Shown here piece after piece: positions 27,325 to 36,274 of a DNA stretch of 64,000 nucleotides. Under the pieces are notes generated by a model that worked only from the letters and a program-made list of their open reading frames with translations, searched no databases and was not told the DNA's origin. The stretch is from an uncultured Bacteroidales bacterium. Lineage in GTDB: Bacteria > Bacteroidota > Bacteroidia > Bacteroidales > P3. A program made the position numbers and the translations under genes. The stretch covers positions 47,745 through 111,744 of the forward strand of contig ONJY01000002.1 in the NCBI GenBank assembly GCA_900318275.1, in the 5' to 3' direction. How positions within the stretch are numbered: position 1 is the stretch's first letter; each line of letters starts with the position of its first letter.

Positions 27325-27960
27325 TTACCAGCGGTTGTAGTGCACACGCGCCGGGTCCCATTTGTCCTTGGGCTGGGTCGTACCGTCTTGGTATCCGATG
27401 GGCACCACAGCGTAGGGCACCACCGTGGCAGGCAGCTGCAGGGCTTTCTTGATGGGGTCCATGCGGTCGGGATAAGGATAGCAGGCCGTCCAGCAGGCAC
27501 CAAGGCCATAGGCCTCCACGGCCAGCAGCAGATTCTCGGTGACGGCGCCCATGTCGTCGCGCCACAGATGGTTCACCTGCGTCACAGCAGGTCCGTCGGG
27601 GTCTTCGCGCGTAGGGGCGGTGAAGACGGTGTCGGCACAGAGGATAATAACAGCGCCGCTCTCCATGAACTTCTGCATGTTGAAGTTGCCCTCAAAGACT
27701 GTCTCATACTGGCTCTTGTCGGTCATGACCACAATCTGCCAGGGGCGCAGGTCGCGTCCGCTGGGGGCGGCCATAGCGGCGCGCAGCAGGTTCTCCATCA
27801 CGTCGGCAGGGATGCTGTCGCCGTTGTAGGAGCGCACGCTCTTGCGGGCGAGGATGTTCTCCATAACCACTCCCGAAATGCTAGGGGTGTCACACTGTTT
27901 AGTGCAGCAGGCGCCGAACAGCATGGCTGCGGCGGCCATCATAACGATTACTTTCTTCAT
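27325..27960 (-). CDS. Nitroreductase-family lipoprotein
   Basis: An FMN-dependent nitroreductase-fold oxidoreductase. 211 residues: signal peptide MKKVIVMMAAAAMLFGAC with a lipobox, then the family opening ILARKSVRSYNGDSIPADVMENLLRAAMAAPSGRDLRPWQIVV, the DMGAVTENLLLAVEAYGLGACW core, and the PIGYQDG-type C-terminal loop. Cytoplasmic nitroreductases lack a signal, so this one is exported and lipidated, with its electron donor unknown. It faces recQ across a shared terminator and follows the Bro-N gene by 20 bp. Confidence 0.88.
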   Translation of the reverse strand: MKKVIVMMAAAAMLFGACCTKQCDTPSISGVVMENILARKSVRSYNGDSIPADVMENLLRAAMAAPSGRDLRPWQIVVMTDKSQYETVFEGNFNMQKFMESGAVIILCADTVFTAPTREDPDGPAVTQVNHLWRDDMGAVTENLLLAVEAYGLGACWTACYPYPDRMDPIKKALQLPATVVPYAVVPIGYQDGTTQPKDKWDPARVHYNRW

Positions 27961-27980
27961 ATTAATGAGGATTGTTTGAT

Positions 27981-28835
27981 TTAACTTTTCTTTGTACCTA
28001 TTTGTTGAACTTCTTCAATACTAGTATCCAATGCCAACTTATCGGTGGCATTAAGGGTGCTGACAACAGGCTGGCCCGTACGTTGCTCTATCTCACGGCG
28101 GGCCGAACCGGCGACATTGCCGCCCTCAATGGCGATATTGCGACTCTCGTCAAAGGTTTCCGGTTGACGACTTCGGGAGATGGCGGTGGTGGTAACCTCG
28201 GCAAGCATGTTCAACACCAACTCAAGGTTGGTCATATTGTCGCGCAAGTTTTCTTTCTTAAGTCCTTTCACCTCCTTGTAGTCACGCACCGTAAGGCCAC
28301 TCCACGCACGGGTCATCTCGTTGGTCAGTATGGCATAGTCGCGTTCCTGGTCGATGCCACGGGCCTTCCATTCGTCTGTCAACTCCTTGCGCATCTCTAT
28401 GGATTGCAGCCGTTGGTTTATCCACCCTTCGCTGTACCCTTTGGCGCGGTAGAAGTCGGCACCACGCACGATGGCCTTCTCCGGGTCGGCAATCTCATCC
28501 AACCGCTCGGCACCCACCTGTGCCAACCACTGCTTGAAGGGTTCTGCCTTGGGTGACGGAATGGACTGTATGATACGGAAAACAGACTTGCTATCAGCAG
28601 CAAGGGTCTTTCTATGCTTGCCAGTCTCGGTCAACATATCTACCTGGGGACAATTTGTCCCCATAAACGAGGCAAGCTCAGGGTCACGCTTACGCATTTT
28701 TTTGAGGTAGTCCGTAGGGTTAGTTGAATCTGTCAATGCCCCAACAACATCCACCACTGAGAAGTACCACTCCTCGCGTTCTGCATCCCAATGGGTACGA
28801 ACCTTCTTGTCTTGGAATATCTGAACCTTATTCAC
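27981..28835 (-). CDS. Bro-N domain protein (phage antirepressor-like)
   Basis: 284 residues. The N-terminal BRO domain spans about residues 5-110 (VRTHWDAEREEWYFSVVDVVGALTDS...YLKKMRKRDPEL...VFRIIQSIPSPKAEPFKQWLAQVG), typical of phage and mobile-element antirepressors and of stand-alone chromosomal copies. The C-terminal half is helical and charged (EVKGLKKENLRDNMTNLELVLNMLAEVTTTAIS), resembling the conserved tail of Bacteroidota Bro proteins. It overlaps the end of namZ by 8 bp in a housekeeping operon. No phage genes surround it, so it may be a domesticated or recently acquired gene. Confidence 0.85.
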   Translation of the reverse strand: MNKVQIFQDKKVRTHWDAEREEWYFSVVDVVGALTDSTNPTDYLKKMRKRDPELASFMGTNCPQVDMLTETGKHRKTLAADSKSVFRIIQSIPSPKAEPFKQWLAQVGAERLDEIADPEKAIVRGADFYRAKGYSEGWINQRLQSIEMRKELTDEWKARGIDQERDYAILTNEMTRAWSGLTVRDYKEVKGLKKENLRDNMTNLELVLNMLAEVTTTAISRSRQPETFDESRNIAIEGGNVAGSARREIEQRTGQPVVSTLNATDKLALDTSIEEVQQIGTKKS

Positions 28836-30048
28836 TATATATTAAATACTTTTCTCTAATCTTCTTGAATTCGTTGAGCGCGGGCTGCCACGTGGCGCGT
28901 ATCTCCTCCTCGCTCATGCCCTGCTCTATCTGGCGGCGCAGGTCGCCGTTGCCGGCAAGCTTCTCGAAGAAGTTGTTCTTGAGGAAGAAGGTTCCTTTCT
29001 TGGACAGCCTATACATTAACATGAGATATGAGAGGTCAAATTTAGCGGGAACGACGATTCCCCACAGATTGATACCGAAGTGCTGCTCGCCACCCTGTGG
29101 GGCGAAGTAGAAAGCTCCGGCTATCTGATTACCTGCCAAGGTGAAATTGGTATTGCTGCACCACCATGTGCTGTATTTCGAAGGGATGCCTATGATTTCA
29201 AACGGGCTGTCGGTGCCACGCCCCACGCTGACGTTGGTGCCCTCGAAGAGGCAGAGACTGGGATAGAGGGCGATGGCGTGGGCGTTGCGCAGGTTAGGCG
29301 ACGGCGGCACAGGCAGCTCGTAGCCTACGCTGTCGCGCTTGTAGCCATCCATGGGGACTACTGTGAGGCGGCATTTCATGCCACCTTTTAGCCAGCCTTC
29401 GCCGTTGATCATCTGCGCGTACTCACCTATCGTCATACCGTAAACAACAGGTACTGGGTGCATGCCGACGAAGGAACGATAGTGCGCGGTGTCCAGCACT
29501 GGGCCGTCGACATAATGGCCGTTGGGGTTGGGGCGGTCGAGGACGACCAGCGGTACGCCCGCTTCGGCGCAAGCCTCCATCACATAGTGCAGCGTGGAGA
29601 TATAGGTATAGAAACGGCAGCCGACATCCTGAAGGTCGAAGACCACACAATCCACATCCTTCAGCTGCTCCGGCGTGGGCTTCTTGTTCTTGCCGTAGAG
29701 GCTTATTATCGGCAGGCCTGTCTTGGGGTCGGTGCTGTTGTCGATATGCGCGCCCGCCGCCGCAGTGCCTCGGAAGCCATGCTCCGGGCAGAAGATTTTG
29801 GCGACGTTCACACCACTGGACAACAAAGTATCGACGAGGTGGGCGTTTCCAACGATGGAGGTTTGGTTACCAACTACAGCCACGCGTCCCGCTGGCAACT
29901 GCTGTTTCATCAGCACTTCGGCACCCGTCAGAAAAGTAGCTCCTTGTGGCACAACGGAAGGTTGCGCATGGCATGCGTTGAAGGTCAGCAATGCCCAAAG
30001 CGAGAATATCAATTTACGGCAATTCACGGCCAATTTACGATAATTCAC
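28828..30048 (-). CDS. namZ: Exo-beta-N-acetylmuramidase-like (DUF1343/NamZ) lipoprotein or secreted protein
   Basis: 406 residues in the DUF1343 family, whose characterised member releases terminal MurNAc from peptidoglycan fragments. Key blocks: GRVAVVGNQTSIV, IFCPEHGFRG, SLYGKNKKPTPEQLKDVDCVVFDLQDVGCRFYTYISTLHYVMEA, VLDRPNPNG, and GTNVSVGRGTDSPFE. The start is a GTG at 30048 inside a 21-bp direct repeat, which encodes NYRKLAVNCRKLI before the hydrophobic FSLWALLTFNAC; the C could be a lipobox cysteine. It follows dut by 2 bp. With the GlcNAc-kinase-like gene and the GH3 enzyme it fits peptidoglycan recycling. Confidence 0.87.
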   Translation of the reverse strand: MNYRKLAVNCRKLIFSLWALLTFNACHAQPSVVPQGATFLTGAEVLMKQQLPAGRVAVVGNQTSIVGNAHLVDTLLSSGVNVAKIFCPEHGFRGTAAAGAHIDNSTDPKTGLPIISLYGKNKKPTPEQLKDVDCVVFDLQDVGCRFYTYISTLHYVMEACAEAGVPLVVLDRPNPNGHYVDGPVLDTAHYRSFVGMHPVPVVYGMTIGEYAQMINGEGWLKGGMKCRLTVVPMDGYKRDSVGYELPVPPSPNLRNAHAIALYPSLCLFEGTNVSVGRGTDSPFEIIGIPSKYSTWWCSNTNFTLAGNQIAGAFYFAPQGGEQHFGINLWGIVVPAKFDLSYLMLMYRLSKKGTFFLKNNFFEKLAGNGDLRRQIEQGMSEEEIRATWQPALNEFKKIREKYLIYSE

Positions 30049-30049
30049 G
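30008..30049. repeat. Two-copy 21-bp repeat at the start of namZ
   Basis: On the minus strand two 21-base copies of the form GTGAATTNNCGTAAATTGNNN stand side by side, with internal half-unit similarity. They supply the GTG start codon and the first 14 codons of namZ. Confidence 0.85.
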
Positions 30050-30050
30050 T

Positions 30051-30484
<434 letters not shown>

Positions 30485-30488
<4 letters not shown>

Positions 30489-31162
30489 GCCTCGGTAGCA
30501 GGTTTCTTCGTCAGCACCTCGTCAATCATGCCGTAGGCGAGGGCCTCTTCGGCGGTGAACCAATGGTCGCGGTCGCTGTCTTTCTCCACCTGCTCGAAGG
30601 GCTGGCCGCTGTGCTTGGCGATGATCTCGTAGAGTTCTTTCTTGAGCTTAAGAATCTCGCGCACGGTAATCTCCATGTCGGTGGCCTGTCCGTCGGCGCC
30701 GCCCATGGGCTGGTGTATCATCACGCGGGCGTGCGGCAGGGCGCAGCGGCGGCCTTTCTCGCCGGCGCAGAGCAGCACACTGGCCATCGAGGCGGCCAGA
30801 CCGGTGCAGATGGTGCTCACCTTCGGCTGGATGTACTGCATGGTGTCGTAGATGCCAAGGCCGGCATAGACGGAGCCTCCCGGCGAGTTGAGGTAGATCT
30901 GGATATCCTTGGTGGGGTCGACGCTCTCGAGGAAGAGCAGCTGCGCTTGGATGACGTTGGCGGTGTAGTCGTCGATGGCGGTGCCGAGGAAGATGATGCG
31001 GTCCATCATCAGGCGGCTGAAGACGTCCATCTGGGCCACGTTCAGCTGGCGCTCTTCAACGATGTAAGGGGTCAGCGAATTGTTTATAGCCGAAGTATAC
31101 TTGGCATAAGTCGTGCTGCTGATGCCACGGTGCTTGGTGGCGTATTTCTCAAATTCTGTCAT
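30485..31162 (-). CDS. clpP: ATP-dependent Clp protease proteolytic subunit
   Basis: The serine peptidase ring of Clp proteases in the cytoplasm. 225 residues from the ATG at 31162; the longer frame reads into trmD. The catalytic triad is Ser in [14 protein letters not shown], His in MIHQPMGG, and the Asp in the [13 protein letters not shown] region. [18 protein letters not shown] is the conserved handle segment. The 30-residue N-terminal extension ([19 protein letters not shown]) is typical of Bacteroidota ClpP. ATGA overlaps with trmD upstream and dut downstream. Confidence 0.96.
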
Positions 31163-31845
31163 ATCTTGGTGTTTTTTAATAATTCGGGTCTGCGTTCTTT
31201 GGTGCGCTGTATGGCTTGTTCCATGCGCCACTGCTCTATCTTGGCGTGGTTGCCGCTGAGGAGCACGTCGGGCACGCGCCATCCGCGGAACTCCGGTGGC
31301 CGCGTGTACTCAGGTGGAGCCACAAGGCCGTCCTGGAACGAGTCGCCGAGGGCCGACTGCTCGTCGCCTATCACTCCCGGCACCAGCCGTATCACGGCGT
31401 CGCAGATGACCGCCGTGGCCAACTCGCCACCGGTGAGCACATAGTCGCCGATACTTATCTCCTTGGTGATGAAATGCTCGCGGACGCGCTCGTCGACACC
31501 CTTGTAGTGCCCACACAGCACCATCAAATTCTGTGCCAACGACAGCTGGTTGGCCATCGGCTGGCTGAGCATCTCGCCGTCGGGGGCGGTGTAGATGACC
31601 TCGTCATAGTGACGCTCTTTCTGCAGCCCCTCGATGCAGTTGGCCAGCGGCTCCACGGCCATCACCATGCCGGCAGCGCCCCCGTAGGGGTAGTCGTCGA
31701 CCGACCCGTAGCGCGTCAGCGAGTAGTCGTGCAAGTCGTGGAACACCACCTCCACCAGCCCTTTCTTCTGGGCACGCTTGAGGATGCTCTCCTCGAAGAA
31801 CATCGTCATCATGTTGGGGAACAGTGTCAAGATGTCAATCCGCAT
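31159..31845 (-). CDS. trmD: tRNA (guanine37-N1)-methyltransferase
   Basis: Methylates G37 next to the anticodon using SAM, preventing frameshifts. 228 residues in the SPOUT fold: [13 protein letters not shown] at the N-terminus, [26 protein letters not shown], and the knotted SAM-binding segment [15 protein letters not shown]...[16 protein letters not shown]. It lies between the LysM/M23 gene and clpP; a heptad array fills the upstream junction. Confidence 0.97.
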   Translation of the reverse strand: MRIDILTLFPNMMTMFFEESILKRAQKKGLVEVVFHDLHDYSLTRYGSVDDYPYGGAAGMVMAVEPLANCIEGLQKERHYDEVIYTAPDGEMLSQPMANQLSLAQNLMVLCGHYKGVDERVREHFITKEISIGDYVLTGGELATAVICDAVIRLVPGVIGDEQSALGDSFQDGLVAPPEYTRPPEFRGWRVPDVLLSGNHAKIEQWRMEQAIQRTKERRPELLKNTKI

Positions 31846-31856
31846 ATCTTAGCTTC

Positions 31857-31893
31857 AATAACCTGTAACCTTTAACCGATAACCATCAACCGA
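31857..31893. repeat. Heptad array between LysM/M23 gene and trmD
   Basis: On the minus strand five units GGTTGAT, GGTTATC, GGTTAAA, GGTTACA, GGTTATT stand in tandem. The TGA stop of the LysM/M23 gene lies in the first unit, so the array begins exactly where that gene ends. Confidence 0.88.
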
Positions 31894-33115
31894 GCTTCAA
31901 CTTTTGGCCCACACGAAGCTTGCTGTTCTCGCTTATACCGTTGAGCTGGCAGAGGCGGCTCACAGTGGTGCCGTTGCGTTTGGCTATGCTGTAGAGCGTG
32001 TCGCCGCTGCGCACGGTGTAGGTGCCCTTGGCGCCCGTAGCCTGCTGTGCGGCGGAGCTCTTGCCGCTGCCCTCCTTGGCCGATGTGGTGCTCTTGGCCG
32101 AGGCCGACTTGGCCGCAGAGCCCGTGACCTTGAGCCGCTGCCCCACTCGGAGCGTAGAGGTGGGCTTGATGCCGTTGAGCTGGCAGAGACGCTTCACGGT
32201 GGTACCGTTGCGCCGTGCTATCTTCTCCAAAGTGTCGCCGCTGCGCACACGGTACCAGCCGCTCGACGACACATTGCCGCCACGCGAGCCCTTGCCGCCC
32301 TTCGACACCTTGCGGAACGAGTCGGACGTCAGCGTCAGCGTGTTGTTTAATAGGCCGTGCGTCTCGCAGTCAAGCACATTCTCGGGGTTGATGGCGTTGC
32401 CCATATAGCGTATCTCGAAGTGCAGATGGCTGCCGAACGAGCGCCCCGTGTTGCCGCAGAGGCCTATCAGGTCGCCGCTCTTCACGTGGTCGCCCACCGA
32501 CACCTCACGCTTCGACATGTGGGCATAATAGGTCTCCAAGCCATTGGCATGATGTATGATGACCAGGTTGCCGTAGCTGCGGTTGCGCTTCGAGATGCGC
32601 ACCACGCCGTCGAAAGCCGCGTAGATAGGCTCACCCGTAGGCTGAGCCAGGTCGAGGCCGTAGTGGAAACGGCGGCGGCGCGGGCCGAAGTGGCTCGTGG
32701 GGCGCGCCGTAACCGGCGTGGGCCACGAAAACTTGGGCAGCGTCAGCATGATGGGCTCGGTGATGGTCGACGGGTCGAGCTTGGGCAGGTGGATGGCCAT
32801 CGTGTCGAAAGCCTCAAGGATGATGTCCTCCTCGCTGTCGACGCCGTCGTCGTCGAGGGTGAAGGGCTGAATCACGCCCTCCTCGTCATCGTCGTCGGGG
32901 CGTACGATGAAAGGCGACTGATACATAATCTCTTCCGTCTCATCCTCCTCGCTCTGGTCAATCTTTATCCCCTTGAACTCCTCTTCCTCATAGATGACAT
33001 CGAGCTTGCCGACCCTTATTTCCGACTTCTTCTGCGGGTCGTCGTTCTGCGCCAACGTCACAGCCGGCAGAGCCAACAGCCCAAGTGTCAAAATGATACG
33101 TCCTATATTTTTCAT
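31886..33115 (-). CDS. Secreted M23 peptidase with two LysM domains
   Basis: A probable peptidoglycan endopeptidase of the periplasm. 409 residues: signal peptide ending AVTLAQ, an acidic linker ([20 protein letters not shown]), an M23 domain about 160-265 with HYGLD, YYAHMS and HLHFEI all intact, then LysM domains [18 protein letters not shown] and [18 protein letters not shown] separated by a Ser/Ala/Lys-rich linker. Unlike the M23 protein at 10581, all catalytic residues are present. A promoter lies just upstream. The stop codon is part of the heptad array before trmD. Confidence 0.93.
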   Translation of the reverse strand: MKNIGRIILTLGLLALPAVTLAQNDDPQKKSEIRVGKLDVIYEEEEFKGIKIDQSEEDETEEIMYQSPFIVRPDDDDEEGVIQPFTLDDDGVDSEEDIILEAFDTMAIHLPKLDPSTITEPIMLTLPKFSWPTPVTARPTSHFGPRRRRFHYGLDLAQPTGEPIYAAFDGVVRISKRNRSYGNLVIIHHANGLETYYAHMSKREVSVGDHVKSGDLIGLCGNTGRSFGSHLHFEIRYMGNAINPENVLDCETHGLLNNTLTLTSDSFRKVSKGGKGSRGGNVSSSGWYRVRSGDTLEKIARRNGTTVKRLCQLNGIKPTSTLRVGQRLKVTGSAAKSASAKSTTSAKEGSGKSSAAQQATGAKGTYTVRSGDTLYSIAKRNGTTVSRLCQLNGISENSKLRVGQKLKLG

Positions 33116-33149
33116 CCGATAGTTTCGTGGTTGGTATTAAAAGAAGATG

Positions 33150-33180
33150 CAAAGATACTAAAATTTTGCGACACGGCAAA
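33150..33180 (-). promoter_or_regulatory. Promoter for the LysM/M23-trmD-clpP-dut-namZ operon
   Basis: Minus-strand TATCTTTG (33150-33157) with TTTG (33177-33180) 19 bases upstream. Confidence 0.8.
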
Positions 33181-33311
33181 GTTATTTTCTGTTAAACTGC
33201 ATCCAAACAGCTTGCCTAAAGCAACATAAAAAAACTTTTCAGGGCATTCACGCCTTGTCGGCATGAGAGCCTCCGGTACGAAGCCGAAGCGAGGGTGGAG
33301 GAAAATATTGC

Positions 33312-33340
33312 TTGCAAAATGGAAAAAAGTTGTATCTTTG
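33312..33340 (+). promoter_or_regulatory. Promoter for the thiamine-salvage operon
   Basis: TTG at 33312-33314 and TATCTTTG at 33333-33340, spaced by 18 bases, just before the TPP riboswitch. Confidence 0.78.
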
Positions 33341-33354
33341 CGGCGTGAAGAGTT

Positions 33355-33457
33355 CACAAAGGGGTGCGTTTATGATGCACGTCTACAGCGAAGTAGATGC
33401 ATAAACTGCTGAGAATACACCCTCAAAACTTGATCGGGGTAATGCCCGCGTAAGGAA
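33355..33457 (+). ncRNA. TPP (THI-box) riboswitch
   Basis: Contains the conserved thiamine-pyrophosphate aptamer blocks in order: GGGGTGC at 33361, CTGAGAATACACCC at about 33408, TTGATC and GGGGTAATGCCCGCGTAAGGAAA at 33430-33457. An extended P3 helix (GTTTATG...CATAAAC with an inner GTCTAC/GTAGAT stem) lies between the first two. The aptamer ends at the start codon of the TonB receptor, so ligand binding could block translation directly. Genes downstream are all thiamine-related, which supports the call. Confidence 0.95.
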
Positions 33458-33458
33458 A

Positions 33459-35714
33459 ATGAATATGGTAAAACACAATACTGATTGTGGCCGCTATCGC
33501 TTTTTTGGAGCCACCCGCATCAGCCGCCAGCAGATGATAGCCTGCTGCGCAGCTTTGGTTTTCAGTTTTAGTTTTCAGTTGACGGCCCACGCCCAGGACA
33601 CCACCGCCCGCAAACTCGACGAGGTGATGATCCAGGACGTTCGCGTGAGCAACAAGACGCCGTTGACCACGAGCACCATGAATCGCGAACAACTGCAGGA
33701 GAACAAGTTCTCCCCCGCCCTGCCCGATGTTGTGGAGTTTGAGCCCTCGGTGGTGGTCACCGCCGAGAACGGCATTGTCGGAGCCTCGTCGTTCCGCATC
33801 CGCGGTGTCGACGCCTCGCGTATCAACGTGAACATCAACGGACTGCCGCTCAACGATGCCGAGAGCCAGTCAGTCTATTGGATTAACATACCGAACCTCG
33901 GTGGCATGGCGCAGAGCATACAGATACAGCGCGGTGTTGGTGCCTCGAACGGCGGTTCGGCCGCTTTCGGCGGAGCGGTGAACATACAGACCTTCAACGC
34001 TGCCGACAAGCCCTATGGACAAGCCGACCTCTCGCTGGGATCGTGGAACACGCGCCAGTATGGCATCCTGGCCGGAACAGGTCTCACCAAGCATGGTTTC
34101 TCGTTCGACGTGGCCTACAACGGCCTCACGAGCGACGGCTTCGTGCGCGGAGGATTCGCCGACCAGCAGAGCGTCTTCTTGTCGGCAAGCCACTACACGG
34201 ACGTCTCCCTCCTCAAGGCAGTGATGATATTTGGCAAGCAGAGCACCGGCATCACATGGGACGGTGCCGACAGCGCCGACCTTAACCGTGACCCCCACTA
34301 TAATGGTACAGGTGCATATTATGATGAGTTCGGCAATGTGCACTACTACGAGAACGAGAGCGACAACTATCAGCAGCAGCACTACCAGCTCTATTATTCG
34401 CGCCTGTTGGGCGAGAACTGGTCGCTCAACGCCGCCTTCGACTACACGCACGGCTATGGATGGGACGAGCGCTACAAGGATGACAAGAAACCGTCTAAAT
34501 ACAACATACCCTCCGGTCTCGGCATAGGCATCGGCGACTTTATCCTCTACAAGGATATGGGCAACAGTGCCTACACGGGCAACCTGTCGCTGCGTTATGG
34601 CAAAGAGGCTCTGTCTGTTGTGCTGGGAGGCAGTTTCCAGTACCACGACAGCAGACACGTGGGCTCAGTCATCTGGGCACAGAACGACACCAACGAAATT
34701 ATATCGCGCGATCATCCGTTCAACGACTGGTACACCAACACCGGTAAGAAAAGCGATGCTGTGGTCTTCGCCAAGCTGAACTATGACTTCTCCGACGACC
34801 TCAACCTCTATGCCGACCTTCAGGTGCGCACTCTCAAATACTCGCTGCGCGGTTCCGACGACGATTACGACAATCTAGACTACGACACCAACTATCTGTT
34901 CTTCAACCCCAAGGTGGGTGTCAACTATCGCATCTCCGAAAACCAGCGCCTCTATTTGGTGGCAGGCATGTCAAACCGTGAGCCTACACGTGCCGACATC
35001 AAGGATGCCATGCACATGGGCGACACCATCAAGCCAGAGACGATGGTTGACATAGAGTTTGGCTATCAGATACGTCAAGCCAAGTATCACATTGAGGCCA
35101 ACCTCTATGCCATGCTGTACAAAGACCAGCTCGTGGCCTCGGGCCTTGTGTCGAACAGTGGCTATGCTTTGATGGAGAATGTTGACAAGAGTTACCGCAT
35201 GGGCATTGAGCTTGTGGGCGGCTACAATGTGGCTCGCTGGTTCAGCCTCGACGGCAACCTGACACTCTCGATGAACAAGATTGTCGACTATACATATAAC
35301 GCCTACGACGCTTCCTACAACCAGCATCCAGTCTCCTTCGGCACTACCGACATCGCCCTGTCACCCTCTATCATAGGTGCTGCCATCGCCACATTCCGCC
35401 CCATCGACAACGCCAAGTTACAGATTATTGGCAAATACGTCGGTGAACAGTACGGCGACAACACAGGCCGCAAGGATATGAAGGTGGACGATTATTTCCT
35501 GCTCAACATGCGCGCGTCGTATACCTGGCACCTCAAAGGCACCAACGAGATTGAAGCACAGGTGTTGGTCAACAATGTGTTCAACCACAAATACCGCCTC
35601 AGCGCCTGGGTCAGCTCCACCTATGACCCAGTCAACGGGAGCTTCGAATGCTATCGCGGCTGGTTCCAGCAGCCCGGCATCAACTTCATGGGCCGCTTGA
35701 TATATAGGTTCTAA
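33459..35714 (+). CDS. TonB-dependent outer-membrane receptor, probably for thiamine
   Basis: 751 residues. The N-terminal segment carries a signal peptide (MIACCAALVFSFSFQLTAHAQ) after about 25 extra residues, so translation may begin at a later Met than the 33459 ATG. The plug domain follows (VVTAENGIVGASSFRIRGVDASRINVNINGLPLNDAESQSVYWINIPNL), then a 22-strand barrel ending in a terminal aromatic RLIYRF. The TPP riboswitch and the pnuT and thiN genes downstream point to thiamine or a derivative as the ligand; that is inferred from context. Its stop overlaps pnuT by one base. Confidence 0.93.
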   Translation: MNMVKHNTDCGRYRFFGATRISRQQMIACCAALVFSFSFQLTAHAQDTTARKLDEVMIQDVRVSNKTPLTTSTMNREQLQENKFSPALPDVVEFEPSVVVTAENGIVGASSFRIRGVDASRINVNINGLPLNDAESQSVYWINIPNLGGMAQSIQIQRGVGASNGGSAAFGGAVNIQTFNAADKPYGQADLSLGSWNTRQYGILAGTGLTKHGFSFDVAYNGLTSDGFVRGGFADQQSVFLSASHYTDVSLLKAVMIFGKQSTGITWDGADSADLNRDPHYNGTGAYYDEFGNVHYYENESDNYQQQHYQLYYSRLLGENWSLNAAFDYTHGYGWDERYKDDKKPSKYNIPSGLGIGIGDFILYKDMGNSAYTGNLSLRYGKEALSVVLGGSFQYHDSRHVGSVIWAQNDTNEIISRDHPFNDWYTNTGKKSDAVVFAKLNYDFSDDLNLYADLQVRTLKYSLRGSDDDYDNLDYDTNYLFFNPKVGVNYRISENQRLYLVAGMSNREPTRADIKDAMHMGDTIKPETMVDIEFGYQIRQAKYHIEANLYAMLYKDQLVASGLVSNSGYALMENVDKSYRMGIELVGGYNVARWFSLDGNLTLSMNKIVDYTYNAYDASYNQHPVSFGTTDIALSPSIIGAAIATFRPIDNAKLQIIGKYVGEQYGDNTGRKDMKVDDYFLLNMRASYTWHLKGTNEIEAQVLVNNVFNHKYRLSAWVSSTYDPVNGSFECYRGWFQQPGINFMGRLIYRF

Positions 35715-36274
35715 TGAATGTGTTGGACATCGTCGGCGCCGCCATCGGCTTGGTCTTTGTGTTCAGCGAATACAAGGCAAGCCGGTGGCTGTGGCCGTCG
35801 AGTCTGCTGATGGCGGCATTCTACGCGGTCATCAACTTCAGCATAGGCTGGTACGCCAACATGGGCATCTGCGTGTACAACTTCGCCATATCCGTATATG
35901 GTCTGCTGGTGTGGCGCGGCATTGTCCAAAGCAAAGAGAAGAAAGAGCGACCGATAGCCAGTTGTCCCGGGCGTCTATGGCCGTGGCTCATAGCGGCCAC
36001 AGTAGTGCTTACGCTACTCTTCCGCTGGCTGCTGGGCATGCTGGGCGAGAGCAACATGCCATGGCTCGACGGCTTGTCGGCAGCGCTCGGCATCGTTGGC
36101 ATGTGGATGCTCTCGCAGAAATACTGGCAGCAGTGGATATTCTGGCTCGTCAGCGAGCCGATACTGGTATACATCTACCTCAGCACCGGCTACACCGCCT
36201 CGGCTTTGATGTATGCCGTCTACGAGGTGTTCTGCATCATGGGAATAATAAGATGGAAGAGACTAAGCATATAG
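35714..36274 (+). CDS. pnuT: PnuC-family thiamine transporter (PnuT)
   Basis: A 186-residue inner-membrane facilitator with about six to seven hydrophobic segments, a PnuC-type topology. Conserved aromatic blocks WLWPSSLLMAAFYAVINFSIGWYANMG and QKYWQQWIFWLVSEPILVYIYL are visible. In Bacteroidota this variant behind a TPP riboswitch and TonB receptor is named PnuT and imports thiamine. ATG overlaps the receptor stop (TAATG) and the gene overlaps thiN by 22 bp. Confidence 0.92.
   Translation: MNVLDIVGAAIGLVFVFSEYKASRWLWPSSLLMAAFYAVINFSIGWYANMGICVYNFAISVYGLLVWRGIVQSKEKKERPIASCPGRLWPWLIAATVVLTLLFRWLLGMLGESNMPWLDGLSAALGIVGMWMLSQKYWQQWIFWLVSEPILVYIYLSTGYTASALMYAVYEVFCIMGIIRWKRLSI

Noticed and set aside
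27981-28835. Prophage in the recQ-namZ region
   Set aside because: Only the Bro-N gene is phage-like; no integrase, capsid, terminase or attachment repeats are visible.
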